Source: Methanolobus profundi (GTDB lineage: Archaea; Halobacteriota; Methanosarcinia; Methanosarcinales; Methanosarcinaceae). From it: a stretch of 64,000 bases of DNA. Below, one piece after another: positions 9,554 to 18,873 of the stretch. Location: the NCBI RefSeq assembly GCF_900114835.1, contig NZ_FOUJ01000001.1, positions 124,001 to 188,000 of the forward strand, in the 5' to 3' direction. Positions within the stretch are counted from its first letter, which is position 1, and each line of letters starts with the position of its first letter. The notes under the pieces are model-generated. The model was not told where the DNA came from. It did no database searches and worked only from the letters and a program-made list of their open reading frames with translations. The translations under genes were made by a program, and so were the position numbers.

Positions 9554-10762
9554 TTAATTAGTTTTTCTTCTGTGCATCACTACCTCGCCAGGCATGGTGG
9601 AACTTCCAGGTTCCATAACACTGCCGATATTGATGCTGGTATTGATGCCTGTGTGAACATCATCACCCATGATGACACCAAGTTTCCTGCGTCCGGTGTC
9701 CACTACTTCTCCTTTGACCATGGACTTCACGTTCTTATTATCGTGGCGAAGGTTAGCGACCTTGGTTCCGGCGCCAAAGTTGCAGGCTGTGCCGATGACA
9801 CTATCGCCCAGATAGCTGAGATGGCCTATCTTTGTGCCATCCATTATTATGCTGTTCTTGACCTCCACTGCATTTCCGATATGGACATCATTACCGATCG
9901 CAGTTGAAGCTCTGATGAAACAGTTAGGGCCGATATCACAGTTGTCACCAATGACCGCAGGACCAACAATATAAGCACCGTTCCTGATTATCGTGTTCTT
10001 TCCAACATTCACATTTCCATGAAGTGTTGCATAAGGTTCGATCGTTCCTTCACGGGTGTTATCGATATTCTCAAGCAGTACTTTGTTAGCATCCAGCATG
10101 TCCCATGGTCTGCCGATATCTATCCAGTCAGTTGTCAGGAGTTCATATCCAACGCTTAGCCCGTCATCTATCATCATCTGCAGGGAATCTGTGATCTCGT
10201 ACTCTCCTCTCTTTGACTTCCCAGTCCTGTCAATATACTCGAAAATAACATCATCGAACAGATATATTCCTGCATTTGCAAGGTTCGTAGGTGGGTTCTT
10301 TGGTTTTTCGATTATACGGGTGACCTTTTCCTCATCAGTTTCAATGACCCCGAAATGGGAAGGATCTTCAACTTCCTTTACACTGATGATGGCATCCTCA
10401 GTTCTTGATATAAGGTGGCTTATGTGCTCTGTACTTACAAGCATATCTCCATTAAGAACAATAAAATGACCTTCAACGAACCCTTTTGCACATCCGATCG
10501 CGTTTGCAGTACCAAGTTGTTCTTCCTGATGCACGTATTCCACACTGATGCCAAGGTGGCTTCCATCTTTGAAGTAGTCCATTATGGCATCTTCACGATA
10601 TCCGGTGACTATCAGGAATTCCTTTATTCCAGCTTCCACAGCAGCATTTATCGTATGCTCCATCATAGGTTTGTTAGCTATTGGAAGCATAACCTTTGGT
10701 TTGGATGTGGTGAGCGGTCTCATACGTGTGCCTTCACCGGCAGCAAGTATAACTACCTTCAT
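9554..10762 (-). CDS. glmU: Bifunctional glucosamine-1-P acetyltransferase / GlcNAc-1-P uridylyltransferase
   Basis: This 402-residue archaeal GlmU makes UDP-GlcNAc. The nucleotidyltransferase domain (residues 1-225) begins [17 protein letters not shown] and has VLNGDM. The C-terminal left-handed beta helix (about 245-395) contains [13 protein letters not shown] and [16 protein letters not shown], the acetyltransferase residues of archaeal enzymes (His314, Tyr317 and Asn337 in this numbering). The ATG at 10762 follows AGGAGT and overlaps the glmM stop by 4 bases (ATGA). It is the last glm gene of the operon. Confidence 0.92.
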   Translation of the reverse strand: MKVVILAAGEGTRMRPLTTSKPKVMLPIANKPMMEHTINAAVEAGIKEFLIVTGYREDAIMDYFKDGSHLGISVEYVHQEEQLGTANAIGCAKGFVEGHFIVLNGDMLVSTEHISHLISRTEDAIISVKEVEDPSHFGVIETDEEKVTRIIEKPKNPPTNLANAGIYLFDDVIFEYIDRTGKSKRGEYEITDSLQMMIDDGLSVGYELLTTDWIDIGRPWDMLDANKVLLENIDNTREGTIEPYATLHGNVNVGKNTIIRNGAYIVGPAVIGDNCDIGPNCFIRASTAIGNDVHIGNAVEVKNSIIMDGTKIGHLSYLGDSVIGTACNFGAGTKVANLRHDNKNVKSMVKGEVVDTGRRKLGVIMGDDVHTGINTSINIGSVMEPGSSTMPGEVVMHRRKTN

Positions 10763-12060
10763 TGGAGGCACTCCTGTACTATACTCTCAACCTTTGCGTG
10801 AAGCTCTTCAACATTCTCTCTGGCCTCTGCTGTGACCCTTATCTTTGCCTCGGTCCCTGATGGTCTGACAAGTACCCATCCGTCTTCCATATCGACCCTT
10901 ATACCATCGATGCTGGAAACATCGCCCATGCTCTCAAGTTTAGAACTTACAGTTTCCATAACGATTGCCTTTTTGGAATTATCACATGCAACCGTGCTTC
11001 TGAGTGTTGGATATTTTGGTAGTTCGTCTCTGAGTACAGAGAGTTTCTTATCCTTCACGATATCAACAAGCAGAGCTGCTGCATAGATACCATCCGGACA
11101 GTAGGATATCCTCGGGAAGATCCAGCTTCCGGAGGGCTCTCCTCCAAAATCTGCCTTCTGCTTTTTCATCTCTTCAGCCACATATACATCACCGACCCTG
11201 GTATGAATTATAGTTGAGCCGGGGAGTGCATCATCGACTATCATTGATGTGTCAACAGGAACCACAACCTTTGGATTATCCTTGCATTCATAGCGTGCAA
11301 AGATGGCAAGCATCTCATCACCTGAAAGGAACACACCATTCTCATCCACGGCCATCATCCTGTCAGCATCACCATCATGTCCTATTCCAAGTGCTGCTTC
11401 AAATTCCTTTACAGCTTTTTTCAGCATCCAGAGGTTCTTATCATTTGGTTCGGGATTACGTGCCGGGAAGTGTCCGTCGAGCTGGGAATTGAGTGTGATG
11501 ACCTCACATCCCATCTCACGTAAAAGGAAAGGTGTTATCGTTCCACCCGCTCCGCCTCCACAATCCACTACCACACGAATAGGTGCACCAGTGGAGTGGC
11601 TGCGTATCATATCGATGTGATCTATAACAGCATTCTCGTATGTGGATATCTTTCCTACCATGTTCCAGGGCACATAGACAAAATCCTCTTTCTCTATGAT
11701 ATCCTCAATATCTTCCTGCTGGGCAGAGTCAAAAGCCATACCATCGGGGTTCCAGAGTTTAATTCCCACATCCTTTGCGGGATTGTGTGATGCTGTTATC
11801 ATTACTCCGCAATCGTAGTTGCGTGCTGCGTAGGCAAGTGTGGGCGTGGTGACAAGACCAACACGGGTAACATCACAACCTGCAGACATAAGTCCTGAGA
11901 TGACTGCAAGTTCTATCATCTCTCCGGCTACACGTGGATCTCTTCCAATAACAGCACTCTTTTTTGACTTTCCAAGTGCCATTCCAACTTTCAGGGCCAG
12001 GTCAACGGTGACTTCCACATTTGCAAGTCCCCGGATGCCTGAAGAACCAAATAACTTCAT
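10759..12060 (-). CDS. glmM: Phosphoglucosamine mutase
   Basis: GlmM interconverts glucosamine-6-P and glucosamine-1-P. The 433-residue protein has the family signatures: FGSSGIRG, the phosphoserine loop [10 protein letters not shown], the metal loop GHDGDADRM, and the substrate loop [15 protein letters not shown]. Position between glmS and glmU supports glucosamine rather than mannose or glucose as substrate, although archaeal enzymes of this family can be broad. The ATG follows AGAGGA. Confidence 0.92.
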   Translation of the reverse strand: MKLFGSSGIRGLANVEVTVDLALKVGMALGKSKKSAVIGRDPRVAGEMIELAVISGLMSAGCDVTRVGLVTTPTLAYAARNYDCGVMITASHNPAKDVGIKLWNPDGMAFDSAQQEDIEDIIEKEDFVYVPWNMVGKISTYENAVIDHIDMIRSHSTGAPIRVVVDCGGGAGGTITPFLLREMGCEVITLNSQLDGHFPARNPEPNDKNLWMLKKAVKEFEAALGIGHDGDADRMMAVDENGVFLSGDEMLAIFARYECKDNPKVVVPVDTSMIVDDALPGSTIIHTRVGDVYVAEEMKKQKADFGGEPSGSWIFPRISYCPDGIYAAALLVDIVKDKKLSVLRDELPKYPTLRSTVACDNSKKAIVMETVSSKLESMGDVSSIDGIRVDMEDGWVLVRPSGTEAKIRVTAEARENVEELHAKVESIVQECLQ

Positions 12061-12087
12061 TCGATATCCTCTCTTAAAATAAAATGA

Positions 12088-13917
12088 TCATTCAACGGTC
12101 ACACTCTTTGCAAGGTTCCTTGGTTTATCGATGGAACAATCCTTTGCAAGTGCGGTGTAATATGAAAGCAACTGTAGCGCTACTGAAGAAAGCACCGGTG
12201 CAAGGAGCTCATGAGTGGAAGGTACTCTTATAACGACATCCACATACTTCTCGATCTCAGTATCATCGTCATCTGCAACAGCGATAACGGTGGCATTACG
12301 TGCTTTTACTTCCTTGATGTTACTCAGTATCTTTTCATATGTGTGTCCCTTCGTGGCTATTGCAACAACAGGCGTCTCATCTGTGATAAGTGCCAGAGGT
12401 CCATGCTTAAGCTCTCCTGCTGCGTATCCTTCTGCATGTATATATGATATCTCTTTCAGTTTAAGGGCACCTTCAAGTGCCACCGGGAAGTTGAGGTATC
12501 GACCGATGAAGAAGTAGTCTCGCTTATCTGCGAACTGCACGGCACATTCGTTGATCGTATCCTTCCTGCTGAGTACCTTCTGTATCTGCCCGGGAAGTCT
12601 CTTGATCGCAACTATGAGGTCCTTCGCCTCGTCAGCACTGATAACCCCTCGTGCTCTTCCGAGATTGATCGCAAGCATGTAGAGTACGATAAGTTGTGCT
12701 GTAAAGGTCTTTGTTGCAGCTACACCTATCTCAGGTCCGGCCCTTGTGTAGAGAACACTGTCGGATTCTCTGGTTATCGTACTTCCGACAACATTAGTGA
12801 TGGCTATACTGCGGCATCCGTATGAGGTTGAGCTCCTGACCGCTGCCAGTGTGTCAGCTGTCTCACCGGATTGTGTGATAGCAATGGTAAGTTCTTCTCC
12901 ACAGAGCACAGGGTTACTGTAGCGAAACTCGGATGCTGTCTCGATGTCAGTATGAATGCCTGCCAGTTTCTCAAAGAGATATTTTCCAAGGATACCTGCG
13001 TTCCATGAAGTGCCACAGGCAATAATAGTAGCCCTTTTGAGTCTTTTGATCTCTTCCTTTGAAAGGTAGAGCTCTTCCAATGTGACATTTCCCTCGAGTT
13101 CGGATAATTTACCTGCAAAAGTGTTCTGTATGGAAGTGGGCTGCTCATGTATCTCTTTGAGCATGAAGTGCTCGTAACCTGCCTTTTCAGCAGCCTCAAG
13201 GTCCCACTCGATAGTCTCTGTATCTCTGGAAACGCTGTTCCCTTCCATATCATATATCTCTATAGAATCAGGTCTTAGGAGTCCTATCTCATTATCGTTG
13301 ATGAAGATGACCTCTTTCGTGTGCTTTAAAAAAGCAGTGACATCAGATGCAGCATAGTTGTTTCCTTTACCAATACCTATCACCAGAGGACTGTCCTTTC
13401 TGGCAAAGGCTATCATATCTGCATTCTCATTGCACATAGCACCAATGGCGTATGACCCATTCAGTTCTTTCACTGTTTCTTTAAGTCCTTCCAGAAGTGA
13501 CCGTCCACCTTCCTGGTTCATGTTGAAATGAAGGAGGTGTGCAATGACCTCTGTGTCGGTGTCTGACTGGAATTCATAACCAAGACCTATGAGCCTTTCC
13601 TTTAGTTCAAGGTAATTCTCAATAATACCATTATGGACCACTGAAATGTTCGACGAGAGATGAGGATGTGCATTCCTTGTTTCCGGCTTCCCATGGGTTG
13701 CCCATCGGGTATGTCCTATACCAACATTCCCTTTTACACTTTCAGGTATCACTTTTTCAAGTTCTTTTATCCTACCTGCAACCTTGTATGTTTCAAGGGT
13801 ATCATTGAATATTGTAACTCCGGCAGAATCATATCCTCTGTATTCCAGCATCTTCAGTGAATCTATGAGGACAGGTATGGCCTGTCCGTCTCCTATATAC
13901 GCGACTATTCCACACAT
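12088..13917 (-). CDS. glmS: Glutamine-fructose-6-phosphate aminotransferase
   Basis: GlmS makes glucosamine-6-P from fructose-6-P and glutamine, the committed step to UDP-GlcNAc. At 609 residues it is full length. The N-terminal glutaminase starts MCGIVAYIGDG with nucleophile Cys2 and has GHTRWATHG and SDTDTEVIAH. Two SIS sugar-isomerase domains follow (TQSGETADT, ELKHGPLAL) and the C-terminus is KPRNLAKSVTVE. It lies 27 bp upstream of glmM and 13 bp downstream of the second glmU-like gene. No ribozyme-like leader is seen. Confidence 0.96.
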   Translation of the reverse strand: MCGIVAYIGDGQAIPVLIDSLKMLEYRGYDSAGVTIFNDTLETYKVAGRIKELEKVIPESVKGNVGIGHTRWATHGKPETRNAHPHLSSNISVVHNGIIENYLELKERLIGLGYEFQSDTDTEVIAHLLHFNMNQEGGRSLLEGLKETVKELNGSYAIGAMCNENADMIAFARKDSPLVIGIGKGNNYAASDVTAFLKHTKEVIFINDNEIGLLRPDSIEIYDMEGNSVSRDTETIEWDLEAAEKAGYEHFMLKEIHEQPTSIQNTFAGKLSELEGNVTLEELYLSKEEIKRLKRATIIACGTSWNAGILGKYLFEKLAGIHTDIETASEFRYSNPVLCGEELTIAITQSGETADTLAAVRSSTSYGCRSIAITNVVGSTITRESDSVLYTRAGPEIGVAATKTFTAQLIVLYMLAINLGRARGVISADEAKDLIVAIKRLPGQIQKVLSRKDTINECAVQFADKRDYFFIGRYLNFPVALEGALKLKEISYIHAEGYAAGELKHGPLALITDETPVVAIATKGHTYEKILSNIKEVKARNATVIAVADDDDTEIEKYVDVVIRVPSTHELLAPVLSSVALQLLSYYTALAKDCSIDKPRNLAKSVTVE

Positions 13918-13930
13918 TATGAACCCTCTC

Positions 13931-15148
13931 TCAGATAACTATGGAATCAGCTGGAACATCCTCTGCGATGGTCTTACCTGAACTAATTCGACTGTTTGTA
14001 AATATCATGTTGCCTGCACGTACCAGGACATTACCGCCTATATCGGCATCATCTCCTATGATGGTGCCCAGTTTCTTCGCGCTATGAAGCTCTTTCTCTA
14101 TCTGTATCAGCAGATCCTTTCCTTCCTCTGTAATGAAGTTAGGTCCTGTTGAAACATTGCTTCCGATAACTGAATTGGATATGTTGCTGTGTGTGCTTAT
14201 GCGCACATCGTTCATGATGATACTGTTCTTGATATATGAGAATGAGGCCACAGATACATTGTTACCGATACATGTGGAAGGAAGTATGACAACGTTTGGT
14301 CCGATGTCACAATTATCACCTATGACCACAGGTCCTACAATGTATGACCCTGCTCTGATGATGGTGTTACTGCCTATGGATACATTTCCTTTGAGATCGA
14401 CACCTTCCTCAACTTTTCCTTTTTCCAGATCAGTTTCCAGGTCACCGAGTACAATGGTGTTTGCTTCCAGCAGGTTCCATGAATATACGGCATCCAGCCA
14501 TTCGGTGTTGGTGATGGTCATGGTAACATCCATGTCGTTATCTATCATCAACTGGAGTGTGTCTGTGATGGCATATTCTCCGCTTGTGGATATGGCTGTC
14601 TGCTCGATGAGTTCGAATATGCCCTGTCTGAAAAGGTAGGTTCCTGTGTTGATAAGATGACTGACAAGTGTCTTTGGCTTTTCGATAACTTCTTTGACAC
14701 TCTTTCCTTTTGCAACTATCACTCCATAATTGGTGACATCATCCTTTTTGCATGTAAGGACCGTAGCATCTCCTTCTGCACCATTGATAAGGTCGGATAT
14801 CGCATCAGGGCCTATTATATTATCACCGTTCACTACAATGAAGCTCTCTTCCTCCTCGCCTATGAACTTGCGTGCCTGGAGGATAGCATGTGCTGTTCCT
14901 ATCTGTGCTTTCTGTTCAATGTACTCTATGTTTGCACCAAAAGCGACACCGTCCTCAAAATGGTCCATTATGCGCTCTTTTTTGTAGCCCACTACAAGTA
15001 TGATATCTTTGATATCGTTCCTGACCAGAGAATTGATAACGTGTTCAAGTATCGGTTTATTAGCCACGGGAAGCATAACTTTTGCTCTTGTGAGTGTGAG
15101 AGGCCGGCACCTTTTACCTTCACCGGCTGCGAGAATGACAGCTTTCAT
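13931..15148 (-). CDS. GlmU-like sugar-1-phosphate nucleotidylyltransferase, paralog without acetyltransferase motif
   Basis: This 405-residue protein heads the glm operon. The nucleotidyltransferase domain is intact ([32 protein letters not shown]). A left-handed beta helix follows. Where the paralog at 9554-10762 has [13 protein letters not shown] and [14 protein letters not shown], this one reads ISTHSNISNSVIG and STGPNFITEEG, so the acetyltransferase His/Tyr/Asn set is missing. It may only transfer UMP or dTMP to a sugar phosphate, or may act on another sugar. A TATA box about 27 bases ahead of the ATG and the lack of a ribosome binding site suggest a leaderless message. Confidence 0.85.
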   Translation of the reverse strand: MKAVILAAGEGKRCRPLTLTRAKVMLPVANKPILEHVINSLVRNDIKDIILVVGYKKERIMDHFEDGVAFGANIEYIEQKAQIGTAHAILQARKFIGEEEESFIVVNGDNIIGPDAISDLINGAEGDATVLTCKKDDVTNYGVIVAKGKSVKEVIEKPKTLVSHLINTGTYLFRQGIFELIEQTAISTSGEYAITDTLQLMIDNDMDVTMTITNTEWLDAVYSWNLLEANTIVLGDLETDLEKGKVEEGVDLKGNVSIGSNTIIRAGSYIVGPVVIGDNCDIGPNVVILPSTCIGNNVSVASFSYIKNSIIMNDVRISTHSNISNSVIGSNVSTGPNFITEEGKDLLIQIEKELHSAKKLGTIIGDDADIGGNVLVRAGNMIFTNSRISSGKTIAEDVPADSIVI

Positions 15149-15169
15149 GGCATATAATGTTCTTTAAAA

Positions 15170-15179
15170 CAATTTATAA
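15170..15179 (-). promoter_or_regulatory. TATA box of the glm operon
   Basis: The minus strand reads CTTATAAATT, centred about 27 bases before the ATG at 15148. The predicted start of transcription therefore coincides with the start codon. There is no Shine-Dalgarno sequence, so the message is probably leaderless. Confidence 0.55.
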
Positions 15180-15261
15180 GTTCCCTTCATAAGTGCCCGA
15201 GGACCAACAAGGACACAATAAAATAACATAGCCTGCGCTGGGCAGTTAATATCAGAATAGT

Positions 15262-15294
15262 AAAAAAAGATAAGGTTTGACCTTGCGGCCAAAC
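15262..15294 (-). terminator. Terminator of the uS15 gene
   Basis: On the minus strand GTTTGGCC, a 4-base loop and GGTCAAAC form a hairpin (one G-U pair), followed by CTTATC and seven T residues. It starts 16 bases after the uS15 stop codon. Confidence 0.7.
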
Positions 15295-15309
15295 AGCGAT
15301 CTTGACAGT

Positions 15310-15768
15310 TTATCTTGTGATCAGCATCTCAGCGGTTTCTGGCTTGTATTTCCAGTCTGCTGGGAGTACCTTTGTGGACTGGTAGTATTTTACCAATCTT
15401 CTGATCTTGGACTCTGTGTTCTGGAGGGAACGCTTGTTGTGTACATCCTTGTGGTTGTAGCTCATGTGTTTCCTCATAGCGATAGCCTTTACGATAAGGT
15501 TGTAGAGGTCCTCAGGTACTGCGAAGCTCTCGCCGTTGTCCTTAAGGATCTTTGTGACCTTCTGGCCTGTTGCGATCTTTATGTCAGGTACACCATACTT
15601 GTCCCTGAGGATCATACCGATCTCGCTTGTGCTGATTCCCTGTTTCCAGAGGTCTTTTACTACTTCTGTCACTTCGTCGCTGGTCATTGTTGACCATGCT
15701 GGTGCTTCTGTACGAAGTGGTCTTGTAGGTCCGGAGTTTCCTTTCCTACGGGTGTGCATTTTTGCCAT
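15310..15768 (-). CDS. rps15: 30S ribosomal protein uS15
   Basis: The 152-residue length and N-terminal extension ([19 protein letters not shown]) are typical of archaeal/eukaryotic uS15. The core has [19 protein letters not shown] and the C-terminal [17 protein letters not shown]. It binds the central domain of 16S rRNA. The ATG follows AGGAGGAAG. The upstream region (15814-15896) carries two perfect inverted repeats that may be part of the leader RNA. Confidence 0.96.
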   Translation of the reverse strand: MAKMHTRRKGNSGPTRPLRTEAPAWSTMTSDEVTEVVKDLWKQGISTSEIGMILRDKYGVPDIKIATGQKVTKILKDNGESFAVPEDLYNLIVKAIAMRKHMSYNHKDVHNKRSLQNTESKIRRLVKYYQSTKVLPADWKYKPETAEMLITR

Positions 15769-15813
15769 AATCTTCCTCCTGATAATTGAAAGTTAAGTTT
15801 TGATTTAATTTGT

Positions 15814-15843
15814 CTATATTGGATTAGATAGGATCCAATATAG
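15814..15843 (-). promoter_or_regulatory. Perfect inverted repeat in the uS15 leader (proximal)
   Basis: CTATATTGGAT and ATCCAATATAG form an 11-bp perfect inverted repeat with an 8-base loop, 46-75 bases upstream of the uS15 start. As RNA it would form a stable hairpin in the leader. Confidence 0.5.
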
Positions 15844-15860
15844 AATTGATGTTTTGATCC

Positions 15861-15896
15861 TTATCGAACTCTTGAACTTGGGAGTCGGTTCGATAA
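15861..15896 (-). promoter_or_regulatory. Perfect inverted repeat in the uS15 leader (distal)
   Basis: TTATCGAAC and GTTCGATAA form a 9-bp perfect inverted repeat enclosing 18 bases that contain an internal ACTC/GAGT pairing. It lies 17 bases upstream of the first inverted repeat. Confidence 0.45.
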
Positions 15897-15943
15897 TATG
15901 TAAATATGATTGGCGAAGTGCTACCTATGAAGTCGATCATATC

Positions 15944-15952
15944 ATATATATG
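15944..15952 (-). promoter_or_regulatory. Possible TATA box of the uS15 gene
   Basis: The minus strand reads CATATATATGATATG here. Initiation about 25 bases downstream would place both inverted repeats in an mRNA leader of roughly 150 nt. A weaker box (CATATTTACA near 15900) would exclude most of the distal hairpin. Confidence 0.35.
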
Positions 15953-15991
15953 TTATGATTGAGGGAGTACTTCTTTTCAGGTGATAAATCC

Positions 15992-17203
15992 TCACCATAC
16001 CATCAGTACAATATCAGCACCAGCAGGATTTGCTGTTCTGTATATCGCATCTAACTGGGTACTGGCAAGTTCATATCTGCTGCTGTTGTCCGTGGCGTTG
16101 CACATGAGTGCGATCGCCATGTCAATATCATCTGCATGCTGACAATTCATATGTTCAGAGATGAGCCTTTTATTCTCATCCATTATTAGAGTGTTGACAG
16201 TATTCACAATGTCCAGTTCGATACTTTGCTCTTCTTGGTCGATCGTTACTGTGAGGCCGTACAGGTCATTAACAGTATAGTTCATACATCCAAGGACACT
16301 CTGTATGACAGGACTGCTGTAATTCTGTGTATCAGGTCCGGTAAGACATGCCAGTTGTTCACTGTCAACCGAAATTTCAGTACCGTTGAGCGAGGACAGA
16401 TATTCGTAAGGAAATACGATCTCTGTGATCATCTCAGCACATCCTGTTGATGCGATCAGGATACTGTCATTGAACATTTTATGAAGTTCATCATCAGGGT
16501 CAGGGGAATTCATGGCAGCATAGATCGTGCTGTCATTGAAAGGTCTGTATATATCGTCCTTTGTAACGGAAAAGGTCACAGGCAGGGATATTCTTGCTTT
16601 CTGTTTAGCAGCGTTCACGGGTGCTTCCTCTCCTACTACGATCTCACTCTGCACCTTGTAGCCTGTAACAGGCTGCCAGTGAGCTTCGAACCTGTAATCA
16701 TACCTTTGTCCTATGGTCCTTTCAAGATGTGCTTCTATCTGCTTTTCGGTCTCTACACTTTGCATCTTCGTCATAGGATTGAGAACTTTTGTTGTACTGT
16801 TATCTTTCTGATACAGGCTGAGGACCAATCCTTCTGCTACAAGGTCTGAGAATGTACGATGTCTTTGTTCTTTTGAGAATATTGTCTTCTCGGCATCCTC
16901 AAGCAATGAATCCTCTGAAATATTGACATTGATGCCTGCCAGTTCGGCAGGTTTGAGCGTATATTCAAAATCATCTACTGTGCTGCTCATAATGGTGTTC
17001 AGGAGGTATGTGTCCATATCCTGTGCAGATGTGTGGGAAGCAGAATGATATTGTCCATTCGCTGCGATCGATGGCATAAGAATGACCGCAGAAACAGATA
17101 CAAGTATAAGGAACAGGATCGCATCGATACTGGTTGAGAATGCTGCCTCGTCCTTTATTATTCCTGACCTGTCTGCTTTATGATAATTTTCGGATATTGG
17201 CAT
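15992..17203 (-). CDS. Membrane-anchored extracellular protein of pilin-like cluster (403 aa)
   Basis: No specific function is recognised. A charged N-terminus (DRSGIIKDEAAFSTSID) precedes one hydrophobic helix (about residues 24-46), the arrangement of archaeal pilin-like and Tad-associated proteins; the remainder is an extracellular domain with N-x-S/T sequons and several cysteines. The ATG at 17203 has GGAG 6 bases upstream; an ATG at 17215 is the alternative. It is the last of four tightly packed minus-strand genes after hisS. It resembles the haloarchaeal DUF728x group of co-located proteins, but this is a recollection of family style, not a search result. Confidence 0.7.
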   Translation of the reverse strand: MPISENYHKADRSGIIKDEAAFSTSIDAILFLILVSVSAVILMPSIAANGQYHSASHTSAQDMDTYLLNTIMSSTVDDFEYTLKPAELAGINVNISEDSLLEDAEKTIFSKEQRHRTFSDLVAEGLVLSLYQKDNSTTKVLNPMTKMQSVETEKQIEAHLERTIGQRYDYRFEAHWQPVTGYKVQSEIVVGEEAPVNAAKQKARISLPVTFSVTKDDIYRPFNDSTIYAAMNSPDPDDELHKMFNDSILIASTGCAEMITEIVFPYEYLSSLNGTEISVDSEQLACLTGPDTQNYSSPVIQSVLGCMNYTVNDLYGLTVTIDQEEQSIELDIVNTVNTLIMDENKRLISEHMNCQHADDIDMAIALMCNATDNSSRYELASTQLDAIYRTANPAGADIVLMVW

Positions 17204-17232
17204 AGTGTTCTCCATTGTTTGTCAGATAGTTC

Positions 17233-17736
17233 TCAATTCCACAGGTTTTGGGTGATCTTCACGGTGATCGTCCCTGGTACACATCTCACATTGCTTCCAA
17301 GTTCAATGACCACAGGTACTGATGCCGCAATGATGTCCCTGCCATTCTGAGAGCCTGTTCCATCATCGATCGTCCAATGATACCTATTATCGTCGGTAGA
17401 TACCTCTACAAAAAGGTCGATATTTTCCGAGAATCGCTGGAAGAACATGTATCTCTCCTCCTTTGCTGAAGGAGATGCTATTATGTCAAGTGCTTCAGCT
17501 GATATCAGCTCAGGCCGGCTTCCCTGAAGAGGTGGATAGGCTGCGATGTCCTTTGCTATCATGGCAGCCTGTTCGTAACTCTCAAGTGCATTTGAATTGT
17601 CATCAAAAGCTATGAAGGTCTTTGACAGGATCGCTGCAAATACCATAAAACCGATAACCACAATAGCAATGGATATTATGTCGTTGTTGGGCTCAAGAAA
17701 AGCTCTCTCATCACTGGTGAACGAGGATATACTCAA
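17233..17736 (-). CDS. Pilin-like membrane-anchored protein (167 aa)
   Basis: The N-terminus SFTSDERAFLEPNNDIIS is followed by one hydrophobic helix (about residues 19-43) and an extracellular domain of about 120 residues. A short charged leader, one N-terminal helix and a small beta-rich domain recall pseudopilins. The start is TTG with GAGGTGA 6 bases upstream, inside the end of the previous gene (26-bp overlap). The RAFLEP segment resembles the haloarchaeal minor pilin-like DUF families. Its role is unknown. Confidence 0.7.
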   Translation of the reverse strand: MSISSFTSDERAFLEPNNDIISIAIVVIGFMVFAAILSKTFIAFDDNSNALESYEQAAMIAKDIAAYPPLQGSRPELISAEALDIIASPSAKEERYMFFQRFSENIDLFVEVSTDDNRYHWTIDDGTGSQNGRDIIAASVPVVIELGSNVRCVPGTITVKITQNLWN

Positions 17737-18385
17737 GTTCTCTCACCTCGCTTCCATCTGTTACGAAGACTGATGCCTGCTCAATTATGACATCTCTGCT
17801 TGTGTTCAAGTATAGTTCTTCTGCTGCTGTACTTGAGAGCAGGTCTGTTACATCTGTATATGGGAAGGGTGAATTTATCGGCTGGTCCCTGGTCCCGTCA
17901 GCAGCAAATTTACCTGTCAGTACCGATCTGAGGTTTTCGGGACTGAACGGTACTGTCCTGTAACTGAGAGCTCGGGCAGCACAGATGGTATTTCCATCAT
18001 CCTCAAAGCTACTGGTCACATATTCTCCAGTAACAGAGATATTCAGTCTTTCGTGAGAAATGAGCTGTCCTGCGTATGTGTCGAATACGTAAGTGACAGT
18101 AAGGTTCTCTGTTCCCGGATGAATGCTACCTGCAGAATCAATATGTGATGCAAGGTCAACTGTGATAAGTTCCAGTTCGTTCTTTTCGATAACATCTGAT
18201 GAACTGGCAGCCAGTGCATACACTGCAGTAAGAATGACCACACTTGCAAGGATGAGTGCCGTTTTTGAAAGTATGAGGTCTGCCCATGCTCTGTCATTAT
18301 CGATTAACTGGCATATCATGTCAGTTGCCGGGTCTGGAAGGTTATGGCAGACCACATTAACTTCTTTTCGTTTTTTCATCTTCAT
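17711..18385 (-). CDS. Pilin-like membrane-anchored protein (224 aa)
   Basis: A cytoplasmic N-terminus of about 40 residues (with NDRAWADLILSKTALIL) leads into one membrane helix (about 40-60), then an extracellular domain rich in Thr/Ser and N-x-T/S sequons. It overlaps the upstream gene by 4 bases (ATGA), a sign of translational coupling. The end, EYILVHQ, runs into the next start. It is probably a structural or assembly component of the same surface structure as its neighbours. No known domain is recognised with confidence. Confidence 0.7.
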   Translation of the reverse strand: MKMKKRKEVNVVCHNLPDPATDMICQLIDNDRAWADLILSKTALILASVVILTAVYALAASSSDVIEKNELELITVDLASHIDSAGSIHPGTENLTVTYVFDTYAGQLISHERLNISVTGEYVTSSFEDDGNTICAARALSYRTVPFSPENLRSVLTGKFAADGTRDQPINSPFPYTDVTDLLSSTAAEELYLNTSRDVIIEQASVFVTDGSEVRELEYILVHQ

Positions 18386-18873
18386 TGCGACTTATCACAA
18401 AGTGCAATAAAAATTTTTCCATTTTGATCTCGAACACTTTCCATAGTTATCGTGTGTGGTCCGGGGCTGAGGATGAAACAGCCGTCAAGTGTGGCATTAG
18501 AATAGTATGCAGCAGATTCGCCATTTATCTGCTTATCTTTTATCTTAATATAGTAGTTACGAGCATCAGTGGGCCAGCTAGCTTCCTCGTTGGGAATTGC
18601 TCCCATGGCAAGTTCTGTATTGGGAGGAACATCTATGTCAAGTGTGATATTGCTGCCAGCCCCTTTTGAGGACATTTGTTCAGCATGTGCCTCTATCTCA
18701 GAAATGATGGTCTGAGCAACGTATACCTCTTCCTTTTCAAGAAGGGAATTGACACCGGTGGTAAGCAGGAACAGCAATGCCCCTATTGCAATGACCGCTA
18801 CTACCATCCTCATAGGGAGGGCATCAGCTGCCCTCTCATTGTTCAGTATCTTTCGAAATGGGTCACTGCTCAT
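18382..18873 (-). CDS. Pilin-like membrane-anchored protein (163 aa)
   Basis: The N-terminus [18 protein letters not shown] precedes one hydrophobic helix (about residues 22-41) and a small extracellular domain of about 120 residues. Its ATG overlaps the hisS stop codon by 4 bases, so it is translated from the hisS message. The motif [10 protein letters not shown] before the helix parallels NDRAWADLI and DERAFLEP in the next two genes, suggesting a shared processing or membrane-insertion signal. Confidence 0.7.
   Translation of the reverse strand: MSSDPFRKILNNERAADALPMRMVVAVIAIGALLFLLTTGVNSLLEKEEVYVAQTIISEIEAHAEQMSSKGAGSNITLDIDVPPNTELAMGAIPNEEASWPTDARNYYIKIKDKQINGESAAYYSNATLDGCFILSPGPHTITMESVRDQNGKIFIALCDKSQ

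Noticed and set aside
12000-12200. glmS ribozyme-like element
   Set aside because: The sequence around and upstream of glmS contains no matching core; only short gaps separate the operon genes.
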